Numbered from the stretch's first letter, positions 1-10,575 are shown. The stretch: 64,000 bases of DNA from Adiantum capillus-veneris (GCA_014529385.2 CM043960.1:25424396-25488395), one strand, 5' to 3'. The notes: generated from the letters alone by a model not told the origin. Numbers and translations are program-made.

Positions 1-1609
1 GTGCTTCAAGAGGCGGCAAAGAAGCAACCATATCAGATTTCTGCAAACGCAGCAAACTGGCAAAATTCAGATGACCAAAACGTGCATGCCAAAGTTTTGC
101 ATCTGAAATAGCCCTTGAATCTACAACAGCATTTGCAAAATTTTGTCCACACTTGTCATACAAAGTGAGCTTATACAGCCCACGGCACAAAAGCCCAGAT
201 GCAACAATTTCATCACCAAAACTGAGATCATGAACTGTACATCTGTCATCCACAAATTTGACTACAAGTCCAAGTCTAGCAAGTGCGGATACAGACAAGA
301 GATTCTTCTTGATCCCAGGTACATAAAGTGCATCAACAAGTGTGAAGGAACTGCCATTAGCAGCAGTGAGCACAATCTTTCCAACTCCCTGAACTGGATA
401 AGAGGCGTTGTTGGCACAAGTGACTGAATTCCCATGAGGGACAGACTCGAGAGAGGTAAACAATTCACGATGTGAGGTAATGTGCTTTGTAGCACCACTG
501 TCGAAATACCACACATGTGAATCTGCAGCAACTGACAAGCATGCATCATGGACAGCAGGATTGTAAGTGCACTCTGCGCTAAAAGCCCATTCTGCATCAA
601 CATCAGCATCACAATCTCCTTTCACAGAAGACTCAACAATGGCTGCATTTGTAGTGGAACCAGCATTTGCAGTGGAACCACCCTCTTTCTTCTTAGCCTC
701 TTTGGCCTTCAACTTAGGACACGACTTGATCAAGTGATCATTGGCTTTACAATAATGGCAACGCATCTTCTTTTTGCCCTTATCACCAGAATTGCCAGAC
801 GAAGTGCTGCCAGCAGAAGCATTAGGAACAGAATTTTTGCCACTCGCAGCAGAACCATAAGAAGTGGCTGCATTACTGTTACCACCCTTTCTTTGAGAAG
901 CAATAAAAGCCTGTTCAACTGCACGCTGCCTAGTCCTGTTTTTTCTAGAAAGTGACTCTTGCAACAGCAATGTGCATAATGCATCAAACCTGACAACTTC
1001 AGGATTTCCTTGGGTCATCAGTCTCCAAGTACTAGCAAAAGTCTGGTAGGAATCTGGTAAGGCATCAAGAATAGTCTGCACAAGGGAACTGTCAGAAATG
1101 ACTTCACCTGCAGAAATGAGTTGCTCATTGATATCCTTGACACTAGCAAGGAAAGTGTCCATATCATCTTCCTCATGCATAATCTTCGACTCTAGCTCTT
1201 TACGCAGCAAAGCAATTTTAGCCTCATTGCGGCTTGCATAAAGACCTGCTAGAATATCCCAAGCCTGTTTTGCAGATTTTGCTGAACGGATGTGAGGAAT
1301 AATGGTGCGCTTCACAGACAACGCAATCAATGCATGAGCCTGCGCATCCTTAACATCCCAACGAGCTTGTTCTGTTGTAGGCAAAACAACTCTAACAGCT
1401 GCAATCCTTGGAGCAAGACCTGCAACATCCTCAATATCGCCTACATCTTCAGAACCAGGACGTACATCAATGCCCTGCACAATGTTCCAGACACCTTTTG
1501 ACACAAGAACGTGTTGCATCATATAAGCCCACATAGGGTAGTTGTCCCCATCCAACCTATCCTCAGCAGCAAACATCTTGAACACATCTGTGTTGTTGTT
1601 GTCAGCCAT
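1..1609 (-). CDS. Copia-1 gag-pol polyprotein, N-terminal 536 codons (partial)
   Basis: Translated from the ATG at 1609 to the window edge, this frame has no stop codon, so it continues to the left. Domains in order: copia gag (UBN2-like; DGDNYPMWAYMMQ near residue 20); a CCHC zinc knuckle CHYCKANDHLIKSC near residues 290-303; an aspartic protease with active site DSGATKHIT near residue 370; and the gag-pre-integrase motif LWHARFGHLNF near the edge. The start is chosen because it is the first ATG after the LTR leader and because the homologous gag of Copia-2 starts at the same place. The polyprotein would form the particle, process itself and integrate. Integrase core and reverse transcriptase lie outside. 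Whether the rest is intact cannot be seen. Confidence 0.88.
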   Translation of the reverse strand, partial: MADNNNTDVFKMFAAEDRLDGDNYPMWAYMMQHVLVSKGVWNIVQGIDVRPGSEDVGDIEDVAGLAPRIAAVRVVLPTTEQARWDVKDAQAHALIALSVKRTIIPHIRSAKSAKQAWDILAGLYASRNEAKIALLRKELESKIMHEEDDMDTFLASVKDINEQLISAGEVISDSSLVQTILDALPDSYQTFASTWRLMTQGNPEVVRFDALCTLLLQESLSRKNRTRQRAVEQAFIASQRKGGNSNAATSYGSAASGKNSVPNASAGSTSSGNSGDKGKKKMRCHYCKANDHLIKSCPKLKAKEAKKKEGGSTANAGSTTNAAIVESSVKGDCDADVDAEWAFSAECTYNPAVHDACLSVAADSHVWYFDSGATKHITSHRELFTSLESVPHGNSVTCANNASYPVQGVGKIVLTAANGSSFTLVDALYVPGIKKNLLSVSALARLGLVVKFVDDRCTVHDLSFGDEIVASGLLCRGLYKLTLYDKCGQNFANAVVDSRAISDAKLWHARFGHLNFASLLRLQKSDMVASLPPLEA

Positions 1610-1957
1610 GGTAAATGCTGCACCTGATGTGAAAACTGCCCGAAAATAGGAGAAATGGAGCGGGAACAACTTGTGCTATATAGCACAAACCGTAGAAGAC
1701 TATAAGGCACCTGTTATGCAGAAAACGGCACTGACAGAAAATCTGCACAAAATGACGAAATAACCTGTGCAGTACTGCCCGTAGTGGAAATGGACGCCGA
1801 AATGAGCCCAAATCAAAATTCTGAGCAGACCAAGCTCTTCGAGCTTTCCCAAAATATTTGTCGACCTGCGAACGCTTGCCAAAGCTCACTGAAATCGGAG
1901 AAAGTGAGCAGGCGTGTGCTGGAGCAGCTGGCGACTAAGCCCGGGAGGACGTGACCT

Positions 1958-1969
1958 GCTCTGATACCA
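1958..1969 (-). other. Primer-binding site of Copia-1
   Basis: Two bases inside the 5' LTR the minus strand reads TGGTATCAGAGC, the standard plant copia site complementary to the 3' end of initiator methionine tRNA. It primes minus-strand DNA synthesis. Confidence 0.9.
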
Positions 1970-1971
1970 AT

Positions 1972-2199
1972 TGTTGGAATTAGGGTTGCAGAGAAACACA
2001 CACAGCTTGGAGAAGACGAAGGAAGCTCAAGGCACACAATAGAGAGTGTGTTACTTAGTGTGCAATGGAAAGATAGATAGCCCTAGAGTGATGGGCGTAT
2101 ATACAATGCACGGGGGAAAAAACCTCCTAAAGAGGGAAAAAAATGCCCCGGCGGTCCTAGTGTGTTCACACACATCACTACCACATGTATATGGTAACA
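1972..2199 (-). repeat. 5' LTR of Copia-1
   Basis: A 228-bp LTR. On the minus strand it begins TGTTACCATA and ends ATTCCAACA, giving the usual TG...CA ends with a 4-bp inverted repeat (TGTT/AACA). The two LTRs of Copia-2 have the same length and sequence pattern, which fixes both boundaries. Confidence 0.93.
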
Positions 2200-2572
2200 T
2201 TGTGGAGTTGACTATTTAATTTTATTATTGACCTATTTTAAGTGTCAGATATTTGAGGCCCCTCTTTACTCTTTAGTTCATGAGTGGTATCTCTCACTTA
2301 TTGCATCACCCTTTATAGGGTGGGTTCTCACTAAAAATGTACAATGGAGCCATATCGGCTCATTAGCAAAAATAAATACAACACTATGAAAAGTTAAATA
2401 GCTAAGAAGCATTATTTTATTACTGGTACCTACTTCTCCTTAGATCCTAGACTTCCAATCTACATAGCATCAATTCACAATTAAGAAAAATAAAAGACAA
2501 CATAGTAATTAACCATTATACGCTAGCTATCCCAATTGTAATGCTAACCATATACAACAACATCTAATCATA
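2200..2572. other. No gene seen; AT-rich gap between Copia-1 and Gypsy-1
   Basis: 373 bases without a credible frame. It should contain the decayed 3' end of Gypsy-1 (end of integrase and beyond), because the minus-strand integrase similarity stops at 2573, but I cannot follow it here. Confidence 0.5.
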
Positions 2573-2791
2573 TCATTTCTTTGGTTGAGAAGAAACGTAA
2601 GCTTTCAATAAATCAATGATGGTACGATTAGTTACTTCCATTTGATCATTAGACTCACAATGGAATGCAGAAGTAAAATAAAGTGTAGGACTAATGTTTT
2701 TAAAACTTGGAGTCCAAAAAGTACTACAAAATTTGGAATCTCTATCGGATATTATGACCTTTGGCAAACCATGAGGTGAAAAGATAGCGTT
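2573..2791 (-). pseudogene. Gypsy-1 integrase, C-terminal part of catalytic core
   Basis: A minus-strand frame with HGLPKVIISDRDSKF, the region of the second catalytic Asp of gypsy integrases, and QMEVTNRTIIDLLKAYV, which holds the catalytic Glu. It ends at a stop at 2573, earlier than normal. The upstream half of the same integrase is at 7719-8238, on the other side of the gag-only element. Confidence 0.85.
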
Positions 2792-2965
2792 GTGAGCGGG
2801 ATGGAAACACACAGAACACCTCTATAACGACCCGACACACACTCTTGGGAAGATACACACACACTCTATGGGGCACCACTCGGCTTACACAAGACACCTG
2901 GCCGAGACAGGGAACACACCTATGGAGTGAGAGGAGAGAGACTATCCACTTGCCCACTCCACATA

Positions 2966-3013
<48 letters not shown>

Positions 3014-3956
3014 AAAAAATCAGCTCAAAAGAGGAGAATTTCTGATGTTTAGATACAATAGAGCTTGGGCCAACACCAATGGGGCAAATAGCTCACACAA
3101 TATGGGTAAAATATGCCAGATACAATCACAAATTGGAGAAGATGCTTCATTCATAGGAGAAACTTACACAACCAAAACAACAAAAAAACAGTAAATAATT
3201 TGGCAAAATGGACAGAGCCATCGCGTCCGGAACAGCCCAAAACCCTAGTCTACAATGTCAAAGTGCTCAAATCCGACCTCGGATGAGCAGTTTACGGCCA
3301 AAACAGGCTCCAAAAACCCCAAAAACACACCTGTGACTGTTCCTCCTCTCCTCTCCACGTTTTTTCTGGTCTTCTCTCTGTGTTTTCAGTTCCCATACTT
3401 AGCTTTATTACTTGGGCACCATTGGCCTTTTAGATGACCTCAAACGGACCCCGAACAAGCCAAAAACTGACCTTGCAGTGCATAGTTGTCACCTTTTTGC
3501 ATCATCCGCACACCTGGCACTCAGCTTTTTCCAATAATGTATCTTGCAACCACATGAAGTGGCCCCAAAATGTGGTCCTCATGATGACCTTTCTGCATAA
3601 TTATCACAAGAAAACATCCACATTGTGTCCGTACTTCTCCGTGTGCAAGTATTGACCCCATTCGACCTCCTGACGCCACTAGATGCCATCTGACGCACCT
3701 GCTTACCTCATGTCGTTGGCCCGCGGATAGCTTCCTCGAGAAGTTTTATGCACTACCAACTCCTCATTATTGTAGAAAAACACACTAGTACTGGTAACGA
3801 TGAAAATCGATGCACTATGTATATCTTGTCCTACGTGTACACATGTGGGCCCCACGTAACCACCTGCCTCTGAAAAATGGGCAATCCTTTATTCGATGCA
3901 CCATGCATGGATATGTACATATGCGCAATCCCTTGCTCCAAAAAAACTCCTGACAT
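2792..3956 (-). repeat. 3' LTR of the gag-only element
   Basis: About 1165 bp, aligned with 6577-7718 over its whole length. It contains an (AC)n tract at 2967-3012 and a run of AT-rich sequence ending with ...ACTCCTGACA at 3956. Small frames across it are not coding. Confidence 0.88.
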
Positions 3957-4008
3957 AATTTGCCCACCCCCTAGCCTGCTAGAGCATTCATGCTCAGCAT
4001 CAACAACA

Positions 4009-5499
4009 CTAGTAGATGCTCATTCCACCTGGATCAAAAGGCCAAAGGCATATCGCCTGATTCACAAGAAGCATCATAACACCACACCTACATTTGTCAA
4101 CAATCAACCAAAATGCACCATAGGCATATCCAACTAACACATCCGCCCTGTCTGGAGTTCCAAAAGCATAAATATTGCATGACACATTCAACCCAACCAA
4201 TAGAGACAACTCAAGGGACTGATCACCTGGCATCTTGGCTTCACTAGCCATAGCAACAACATGCAAATCATGCACCCAAGTAGCTAAAAGCATTGTGTGA
4301 AGGTAAAGTTGTTGATATCCAAAGCACAAAAGTATCCCCGCAGCACACATATCCCTAGCATAGGCATCCACATAGCTGAGATTGGACTCATATATGCCAA
4401 ACCCCTTCTCATCGTTATAAGCATACTCATCATCACACATCACTTTATCCACATCATAATCATGGCTAGCACCACTATCCATAGCTTCTAGCATGGGTTC
4501 ATCAGTCTCCAAGAATACAGATCCCTGCTCTAAACCACAATCATGCTCACAAATCGGTTCAATCACTGCACATACATCAAAATATGGCTTCAAAACAGGC
4601 TCCACATCCAACAAATCCACAAAATGGCTCTCAACCTTGCCCTCTTCTCTAATTTCCAAGGAACTAGTATCCAAAGATACGTGCTCATCATCAATAACCT
4701 CAACCTCACACTCACACCTAGAATCACAAGGTACACAAGTAGCCAATGCATCCTCTTCAAGACTTTTCAATCCTGTATCCAAAGCATTACTCACCTCTTT
4801 AGGATCTTCCATAAACCTTTCAACCTGCAAGACCTCTTTACGCTTCATGATAGACCTTGGGAAGAAACGAGAAACATCATAGGATAGGCTACTTTTCACC
4901 TGCTTAGGCTTAACTTCATCTTCCATGTCAAATCCATCTTGCACATGCATACCTGTACTGATACCATGTTCCTCAAGACGCTTAAACTTCCATTCCTTGT
5001 GCTTTGCAATGCATACCGCATCTTCAAAAGACTTGGGTGTCTTCAACTCAACCTCGAACTGCAACCAAGGTGACAAACCATCAACAAAAGAACTTTTCTT
5101 CAATGAACAAGGGGGGGTCTCATCCTTAAGAGCAACACACCAACGAGTCCATAAATCTGTAAAACCTTGTACATAGGCATCAACACCTTGACAAGAACCT
5201 TGCTTAAGAGCATTGAGCTCATTCCATACTGCATTTGCATTTTCAAAAACCTGGAAACGCTCTAAAAAAGCTTCTATAAACTTGTCAAGACTTAAACCAT
5301 AAGAAGAAGCCACTGCTTCTTTAGCTTCCAAATCCATGAACCAAACACGGGCCTCATCTTTCGAAAGCAATCCAAATAGCCTCAAAATCTTCTCCTCATC
5401 ACACATATTGTTGCTTATGCATGCCACCTCGACTTGCTCTAGAAATTCTTCCGCATCTTCACCACTTCTTCCATAAAATTCCGGATAAGAGAAAGCCAT
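4009..5499 (-). CDS. Gag-like protein of the gag-only element (496 aa)
   Basis: A single open frame. Residues 1-175 fit the Ty3/gypsy retrotransposon gag domain: an opening PEFYGRSGEDAEEFLEQ followed by KDEARVWFMDL and, near residue 80, FLERFQ...WNELNALKQG, then an arginine/tryptophan-rich end (LWTRWCVAL). The rest (about 180-496) is acidic, Cys-rich in places (CVPCDSRCECEVEVI) and has a hydrophobic C-terminal stretch. I do not recognise it, and no CCHC knuckle is present. The start is the first Met of the frame and begins the conserved gag block. It is open in an element whose LTRs have diverged, which hints at some constraint. Role, inferred: particle or RNA packaging in trans with another element. 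Confidence 0.8.
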   Translation of the reverse strand: MAFSYPEFYGRSGEDAEEFLEQVEVACISNNMCDEEKILRLFGLLSKDEARVWFMDLEAKEAVASSYGLSLDKFIEAFLERFQVFENANAVWNELNALKQGSCQGVDAYVQGFTDLWTRWCVALKDETPPCSLKKSSFVDGLSPWLQFEVELKTPKSFEDAVCIAKHKEWKFKRLEEHGISTGMHVQDGFDMEDEVKPKQVKSSLSYDVSRFFPRSIMKRKEVLQVERFMEDPKEVSNALDTGLKSLEEDALATCVPCDSRCECEVEVIDDEHVSLDTSSLEIREEGKVESHFVDLLDVEPVLKPYFDVCAVIEPICEHDCGLEQGSVFLETDEPMLEAMDSGASHDYDVDKVMCDDEYAYNDEKGFGIYESNLSYVDAYARDMCAAGILLCFGYQQLYLHTMLLATWVHDLHVVAMASEAKMPGDQSLELSLLVGLNVSCNIYAFGTPDRADVLVGYAYGAFWLIVDKCRCGVMMLLVNQAICLWPFDPGGMSIY

Positions 5500-6576
5500 G
5501 GCTACCCAAGCTACTATGCTTTGAGAACCCCTTCAAACACATGTACAAGAACCCAAACTTTTTGACTGACTCAGTTCCCAGAAACTTCAATGGAGCTCAA
5601 GCTTTAGATAAGGACAAACACATGCACATCAAATGAGTTTTCATAGTTAATCATCGGAATTACAACAGGTAAAGGACATTCCAGGATCTCTCTTAATCTT
5701 CTTGGCCCGAACATAAAGACTATGCGCTACTGGAAAAAAATCTTCCTGGACACATGAACATTTATCTGGATTCTTTGTGTTAAATGAAAAGGAGTGAATT
5801 GAGGGCCATTTTGATCATCCATTAAAGTCAACCATGCAGCTCCCAAGAAAGCACACATGTCTTATCCTCTGATTTTGCTAGAATTTCAGTAGCATAATAG
5901 CATAAATGGCTCAAAAGACCAAAAAACCAGCGATCATAACTTGGAAAAATTTTGGCAGAGTTTCCCCAGAAGTAGAGCAGTGTGAACCCAAAATATAGAC
6001 TGTATATGTATGCATAAACTACCAACAATAAAACCCGAGCATCAAATAGGACTCACTAGTACATAGCCTATGGTGAGGTCATGAAAAGGGTGCTCCAGCT
6101 ACCTGTATCACCGAAAGGATCTCCACATTTCAGAATCCCCCAGCTCAATAATACCTCACGCTATCGACCCTCACGAAGGCTAATGCAAATCGCGTATAGT
6201 CAAGTCTCAGAAATGGCTGGGACTGCCAAATAAAACCAAATATGGCTCCACAAAGGCGTACAATGGTAGTTTCCACAAGTAACGTACAACCCAGTAGACA
6301 ATGCGCTCAAGCAGCGCTAAATGATGCATACCCACAACAACTGCAAGTGACATCACTGCTAGTATATCACTGTACTCCAACTACCTGTACCTGTGTGAAT
6401 CACCTGTACCTGTACCTGTACGTGTCCCTGTAACCTGTAACCTGTAATCTGCAACCTGCAACCTGCAACCTGCAACCTGCAACCTGCAACCTGCAACCTG
6501 TAAGCCCGAATCTCGAAGCTTGAAGCTCGAAGCAGAAGGTACTCGAAGAAGATCCTCCGTGGGGGCGCCAAAAGAA
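5500..6576 (-). other. Leader of the gag-only element with CAACCTG tandem repeats and primer site
   Basis: A 1.08-kb untranslated leader between the 5' LTR and the gag ATG on the minus strand. Plus-strand 6440-6500 carries about seven to nine tandem copies of CAACCTG, and 6395-6440 a run of CCTGTA-type units. The minus strand just inside the LTR reads TTTTGGCGCCCCCACGG, which begins like the TGGCGCC primer sites of plant gypsy elements; I cannot name the tRNA. No credible gene. Confidence 0.7.
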
Positions 6577-6763
6577 TGTGAGTGGGATGGAAATACACAG
6601 AACGCCTCTATAAGGACCCGACACACACTCTTGGGAAGATACACACACACTCTATGGGGCACCACTCGTCTTACACAACACACCTGGCCGAGACAGGGAA
6701 CACACCTATGGAGTGAGAGGAGAGAGACTATCCACTTGCCCACTCCACATAGACACACACACA

Positions 6764-6794
<31 letters not shown>

Positions 6795-7718
6795 CCAAAA
6801 ACTCAGCTCAAAAGAGGAGAATTTCTGATGTTTAGATACAATAGAGCTTGGGCCAACACCAATGGGGCAAATAGCTCACACAATATGGGTAAAATATGCC
6901 AAATACAATCACAAATTGGAGAAGAAGCTTCATTCATAGGAGAAACTTACACAGCCAAAACAACAGAAAAGTAGTAAAGAATTTGGCAAAATGGACAGCG
7001 CCATCGCGTCCGGAACAATGTCAAAGTGCTCGAATCCGACCTCGGATAAGCAGTTTACGACCAAAACAGGCTCCAAAAACCCCAAAAACACACCTGCGGT
7101 TGTTCCTCCTCTCTTCTCCATGTTTTTTCTGGTCTTCTCTCTGTGTTTTCAGTTCCCACACTTAGCTTTATTACTTGGGCACCCTTGGCCTTTTAGATGA
7201 CCTCAAACGGACCCGGAACATGCCAAAAACTAACCTCGCAGTGCATAGTTGTCACCTTTTTGCATCATCCGCACACCTAGCACTCAGCTTTTTCCAATAA
7301 TGTGTCTCGCAACCACGTGAAGTGGCCCCAAAATATGGTCCTCATGATGAACTTTCTGCATAATTATCACAAGAAAACATCCACGTTGTGTCCGTACTTC
7401 TCCACGTGCAAGTATTGACCCCATTCGACCTCCTGACGCCACGAAATGCCATCTGACGCACCTGCTTACCTCATTCCGTCGGCCCGCGGATAGCTTCCTC
7501 GAGAAGTTTTAGGCGCTACCAACTCCTCATTATTGTAGAAAAACACACTAGTACTGGTAACGATGAAAATCAATGCACTATGTATATCCTGTCCTACATA
7601 TACACATGTGGGCCCCATGTAACCACTTGGCTTTGGAAAATGGGCAATCCTTTATTCGATGCACCATGCATGGATATGTACATATGCGCAATCCCTTGCT
7701 CCAAAAAAACTCCTGACA
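6577..7718 (-). repeat. 5' LTR of the gag-only element
   Basis: About 1142 bp, the direct-repeat partner of 2792-3956, with an interrupted (AC)n tract at 6753-6794. Substitutions and small gaps are scattered throughout, so the insertion is not recent. Confidence 0.88.
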
Positions 7719-8238
7719 GCATTAAGAAAAAGAAGTGTAGCTAATGTGCTGTAAGAGTTTTCTTGCATGTAATGAAGTATTCTTGTTTAGAAAACTGATC
7801 GATGACAATCCAGATCATATCATGCTTGTGAATAGTGAGTGAAAAACCAATAACAAAATCTATAGAAATGTGTTCCCAAGGTTTTTCAAGAATGGGGAGA
7901 GGGAGTAAAAGGCTCAATTTCTTACATTTTGTAGATTTAATCTTTTGGCAAATCAAACAAGATAAAACATATTGTTTAAAATCACTTTTGATAATAGCCC
8001 AATAAAAATCATGACATACATTCTGAAATGTAGCAGCAAATTGTCTATGTCCAGCATAGGGTGGTTTGTGCAACTCTTCAATGGGTAAAAGACAAAATGG
8101 TTTTATGATACACAATTTTTGTTTGAAATACAAAAAATTATATTGTATAGTATATTCCAAAAATGTGTGCATATAATTGTCAAGCATATGTAACCATGTG
8201 GTTTTGAAATCATTATCTTGTATATAAGTATCACACAT
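7719..8238 (-). pseudogene. Gypsy-1 integrase, zinc-binding domain and first part of core
   Basis: A 165-codon minus-strand frame. LHKPPYAGHRQFAAT and YVLSCLICQK supply the His and Cys pairs of the integrase zinc domain (integrase_H2C2). PWEHISIDFVIGF contains the first catalytic Asp. The frame then reads into a stop (7741-7743) and meets the target duplication of the gag-only element at 7723; integrase similarity resumes at 2791. Confidence 0.87.
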
Positions 8239-9586
8239 AGAATCAAAGGAAGTACCTATAATGGTTGATAGATTATTAAAAGAGGTTCTTCTACTCTAGG
8301 CCTCATCTACACCATTTTATTTATGAGGTATTGAATGTTGGGCTCAAGACTTTGAATAAAAGCAACTCAATTAATATGCATATCATCTATTAAGGGTTGA
8401 GATAATAAATATTTTATACTTTGTTGATCAGTTTTGATTATCAAATCAGTACCCAAAAAATAATGTTTCCAAATCTTTGAAGCATGGACTACAACAATCG
8501 GTTCTCTGTCATATGTACTGACTTTGATTCAGATGGTTTAATTTACAACTCTCAAATGAGAGTTGATGGTTATCTTGCATAATAACTGCACCAATAATTT
8601 TCCACTAGCATCAATGACTACAACAAAGAATGGTCTATAAAAGTCAAGCAATTGTAACACAAATGCATTAGTTAAAGCATTCTTGAGTGCAATGAATGAG
8701 CTTTCTTGTAAATCAATCCATACATAAAGAGTGTCTTTCTTTAATAAGAGAATCAAATAATGAGATTTGTAAGAAATTTCAGACAAACTTCCTGTAATAC
8801 TACAAAAAGCAATGAAATACCTAGCTCATGTAAACTTTTGGATTTAAGCCATGATTGAATGGCTTCAATTTTCTTGGGATCTACATGAATTCCCTTTCGT
8901 GATACAATGTGTCCCAAATACTCAATTTCAGGTTAGAAAAATGAACTCTTTTTGGGATTTAGATATAAGTAATTTTGTGAGAGAAGATCAAACACACGTA
9001 TTAAATGCTCCTTGTGTTCTTATTTAGATTTACTGAACATCAAAATATTACAAAAAAAGACAATGATGAAACCCTAATGATTAATAAAAATCATGTTCAT
9101 CATCATACGTATGACTGGTGCATTTGTCAAACCAAATGGAATGACACGGAATTCGTAGTTCCCTAGTTGTGTTTGGAATTTAGTTTTGTAAATATTTTCC
9201 TCAGACATTTTAACTTGGTGGTACCCCAATTTAAGGTCAATTTTGCTAAAAATGTTTGTCCCTTTCAATTTGTCTAGCAGGACATGATCGACTCAAGGAA
9301 TAGGAAACCTATTCTTAATGGTGATTTTGGTTAAAGCCCTGTAGTCAATACACATACAAAAGGTTCTATTTCTCTTCTTAACAAGAAGAATCGGAGCTCC
9401 GTATGGTGAATTACTAGACTGTATAAGTCCTCGATCAAGTAAATCAATGATCTGGCTTTGTGTCTCTTTGTGTGTAGTTGGGTTTACATGATAAGGTGCT
9501 CTACATGGAGGTTCACTACTCATGATAATATCAATTTTATGGTCTTTAGGGTGTGAAAATGAAATTCCAAGAGGCAAATCATGCAT
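8239..9586 (-). pseudogene. Gypsy-1 reverse transcriptase and RNase H, decayed
   Basis: Minus-strand fragments in several frames: a 9586-9293 frame with [18 protein letters not shown] and [19 protein letters not shown] (RT fingers); a 9268-9074 frame with [15 protein letters not shown] and [12 protein letters not shown] (RT palm); and an 8786-8538 frame resembling the RNase H start. At about 9050-9065 the position of the catalytic LDD motif reads FFCNILMFS, so both aspartates are gone. Stops and frame changes separate the pieces; it cannot encode a working enzyme. Confidence 0.87.
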
Positions 9587-9775
9587 GAAACATTAATCTT
9601 TAAACTGTGAAGGAAAGTTAATGATGTGGAGTTTTAGCTTTAACAAAAAGCTAGTTTACAAGCACTAGGTATGTTTTCCTTACTTCCAAATGGCTCAAAA
9701 GGTTTTTTCTTTTTCATGAGTGAGAGTCCAACTTTGATTGTTACAAGTATTCTTTACTTTGTAGGGTGAAGTGAA

Positions 9776-9778
<3 letters not shown>

Positions 9779-9818
<40 letters not shown>
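9779..9818. repeat. (AG)n microsatellite
   Basis: About 40 bases of pure AG inside the decayed Gypsy-1 protease. Confidence 0.97.
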
Positions 9819-9819
<1 letters not shown>

Positions 9820-9820
<1 letters not shown>

Positions 9821-9978
9821 CTTGTACCAATCGTGCATAAATGAAATCATGGCTATTGTAATCATCTAAGAGAATTGTGATATCTTTATCCTTAATTGTG
9901 CCTTTCACTTTAGGTAAAGATATGGGAATACCTAGAGAAGGGTTGTCATTTGCATCATGTTCGGGATCAAAGCCCTCG
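9820..9978 (-). pseudogene. Gypsy-1 aspartic protease fragment
   Basis: The minus strand translates to GTIKDKDITILLDDYNSHDF, which matches the gypsy retropepsin start, where the active site is normally D-S/T-G; here it is DDY, so it is mutated. An (AG)n microsatellite (9779-9818) cuts into it downstream. Upstream the frame continues to NHGEGFDPEHDAND and stops being Gypsy-1 at the 10-bp duplication 9979-9988. Confidence 0.7.
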
Positions 9979-9988
9979 CCATGATTGG

Positions 9989-10160
9989 GGGGATGGGAAT
10001 GGGGAGATTAGTTTTAATTTGAGAAAGCTTTTTCCAAATTTTTGCTCAACTGAGCAAAAATTAAAAAAATCTTGCTCAAGAGCGAGCTTTTTTTCTCCTT
10101 CTTCTTCTTCTTCTTCTCTCTCTCTCTCTCTCTCCCCATATATATATATATAATTATTAG
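9989..10160 (+). repeat. Left inverted end of the 10.57-kb insertion
   Basis: Contains the perfect-arm palindrome TTTTTGCTCA-AC-TGAGCAAAAA (about 10039-10060), then GCTCAAGAGCGAGC, (CTT)n, (CT)n and (TA)n. It aligns in reverse complement with 20400-20560, with gaps. Confidence 0.55.
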
Positions 10161-10499
10161 ATTTATATACACGTGTCACATCAAACATGTGAATGTGTCT
10201 TGCAAAGGGTCAGCCCTCAATTGCCACTCAAACGGGTTGCAGAATAGGAAAGGCCAAACCCAACCCCAGTCTTAAACTTAACTATAGCAGGTTTTTGCGA
10301 GATATTGAGAGAGCAAACTTCGGCTGACAATGGCTAGCAATGAGGCATGAGGTACCTTGATGGGAAAGCGAAGCGGCATGAATAGCTCCTTCGCACCAGT
10401 GAGGAGTGAGACACGGAGTATCAACAGAGCCGACACCCTGGCCCTAGCTACAACAAGTAGCCATTGCAAAAGCTCGCAAGATAAGGCTTACGCACCACC

Positions 10500-10502
<3 letters not shown>
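10161..10502. other. Nothing recognised
   Basis: Unique-looking sequence with short frames only; none has a recognisable domain. Confidence 0.5.

Positions 10503-10574
<72 letters not shown>
10503..10574. repeat. (CT)n microsatellite, 72 bp
   Basis: Pure CT repeat. Frames reading SLSLSL or RERERE across it are artefacts. Confidence 0.97.

Positions 10575-10575
<1 letters not shown>

Larger units (their letters stand above)
1..2199 (-). mobile_element. Copia-1, Ty1/copia LTR retrotransposon, 5' part, cut by window edge
   Basis: The element lies on the minus strand: 5' LTR at 1972-2199, primer-binding site just inside it, then an open gag-protease-integrase frame that runs off base 1. It belongs to the same family as Copia-2 (20652-25752): the LTRs, primer site and coding sequence align along their length. 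The 3' half is outside the window, so the target duplication cannot be tested. Unlike Copia-2 the coding frame here has no stop, which suggests a younger or better preserved copy. Confidence 0.93.
2792..7718 (-). mobile_element. Gag-only (TR-GAG-like) LTR retroelement inserted in Gypsy-1 integrase
   Basis: Two direct repeats of about 1.15 kb (2792-3956 and 6577-7718) flank an interior of about 2.6 kb that encodes one gag-like protein on the minus strand and no protease, RT or integrase. On the minus strand the LTR begins TGTCAGGAGT and ends CTCAC(A). A primer-site-like TTTTGGCGCC follows the 5' LTR and a purine-rich tract with AGGGGGTGGG lies about 10-20 bases from the 3' LTR. The flanks read gcgtt (2787-2791) and gcatt (7719-7723), a target duplication with one mismatch; the left boundary is ambiguous by one base. 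The element would need enzymes from an autonomous partner. Confidence 0.88.

Noticed and set aside
6426-6502. CAACCTG repeat as a CRISPR-like or minisatellite locus
   Set aside because: Head-to-tail 7-mers without spacers in a plant retroelement leader; a simple tandem repeat.
2787-7723. Reading the direct repeats 2792-3956 and 6577-7718 as a segmental duplication
   Set aside because: TG...CA-type ends, a primer-site-like sequence, a polypurine tract and near-matching 5-bp flanks make them LTRs.
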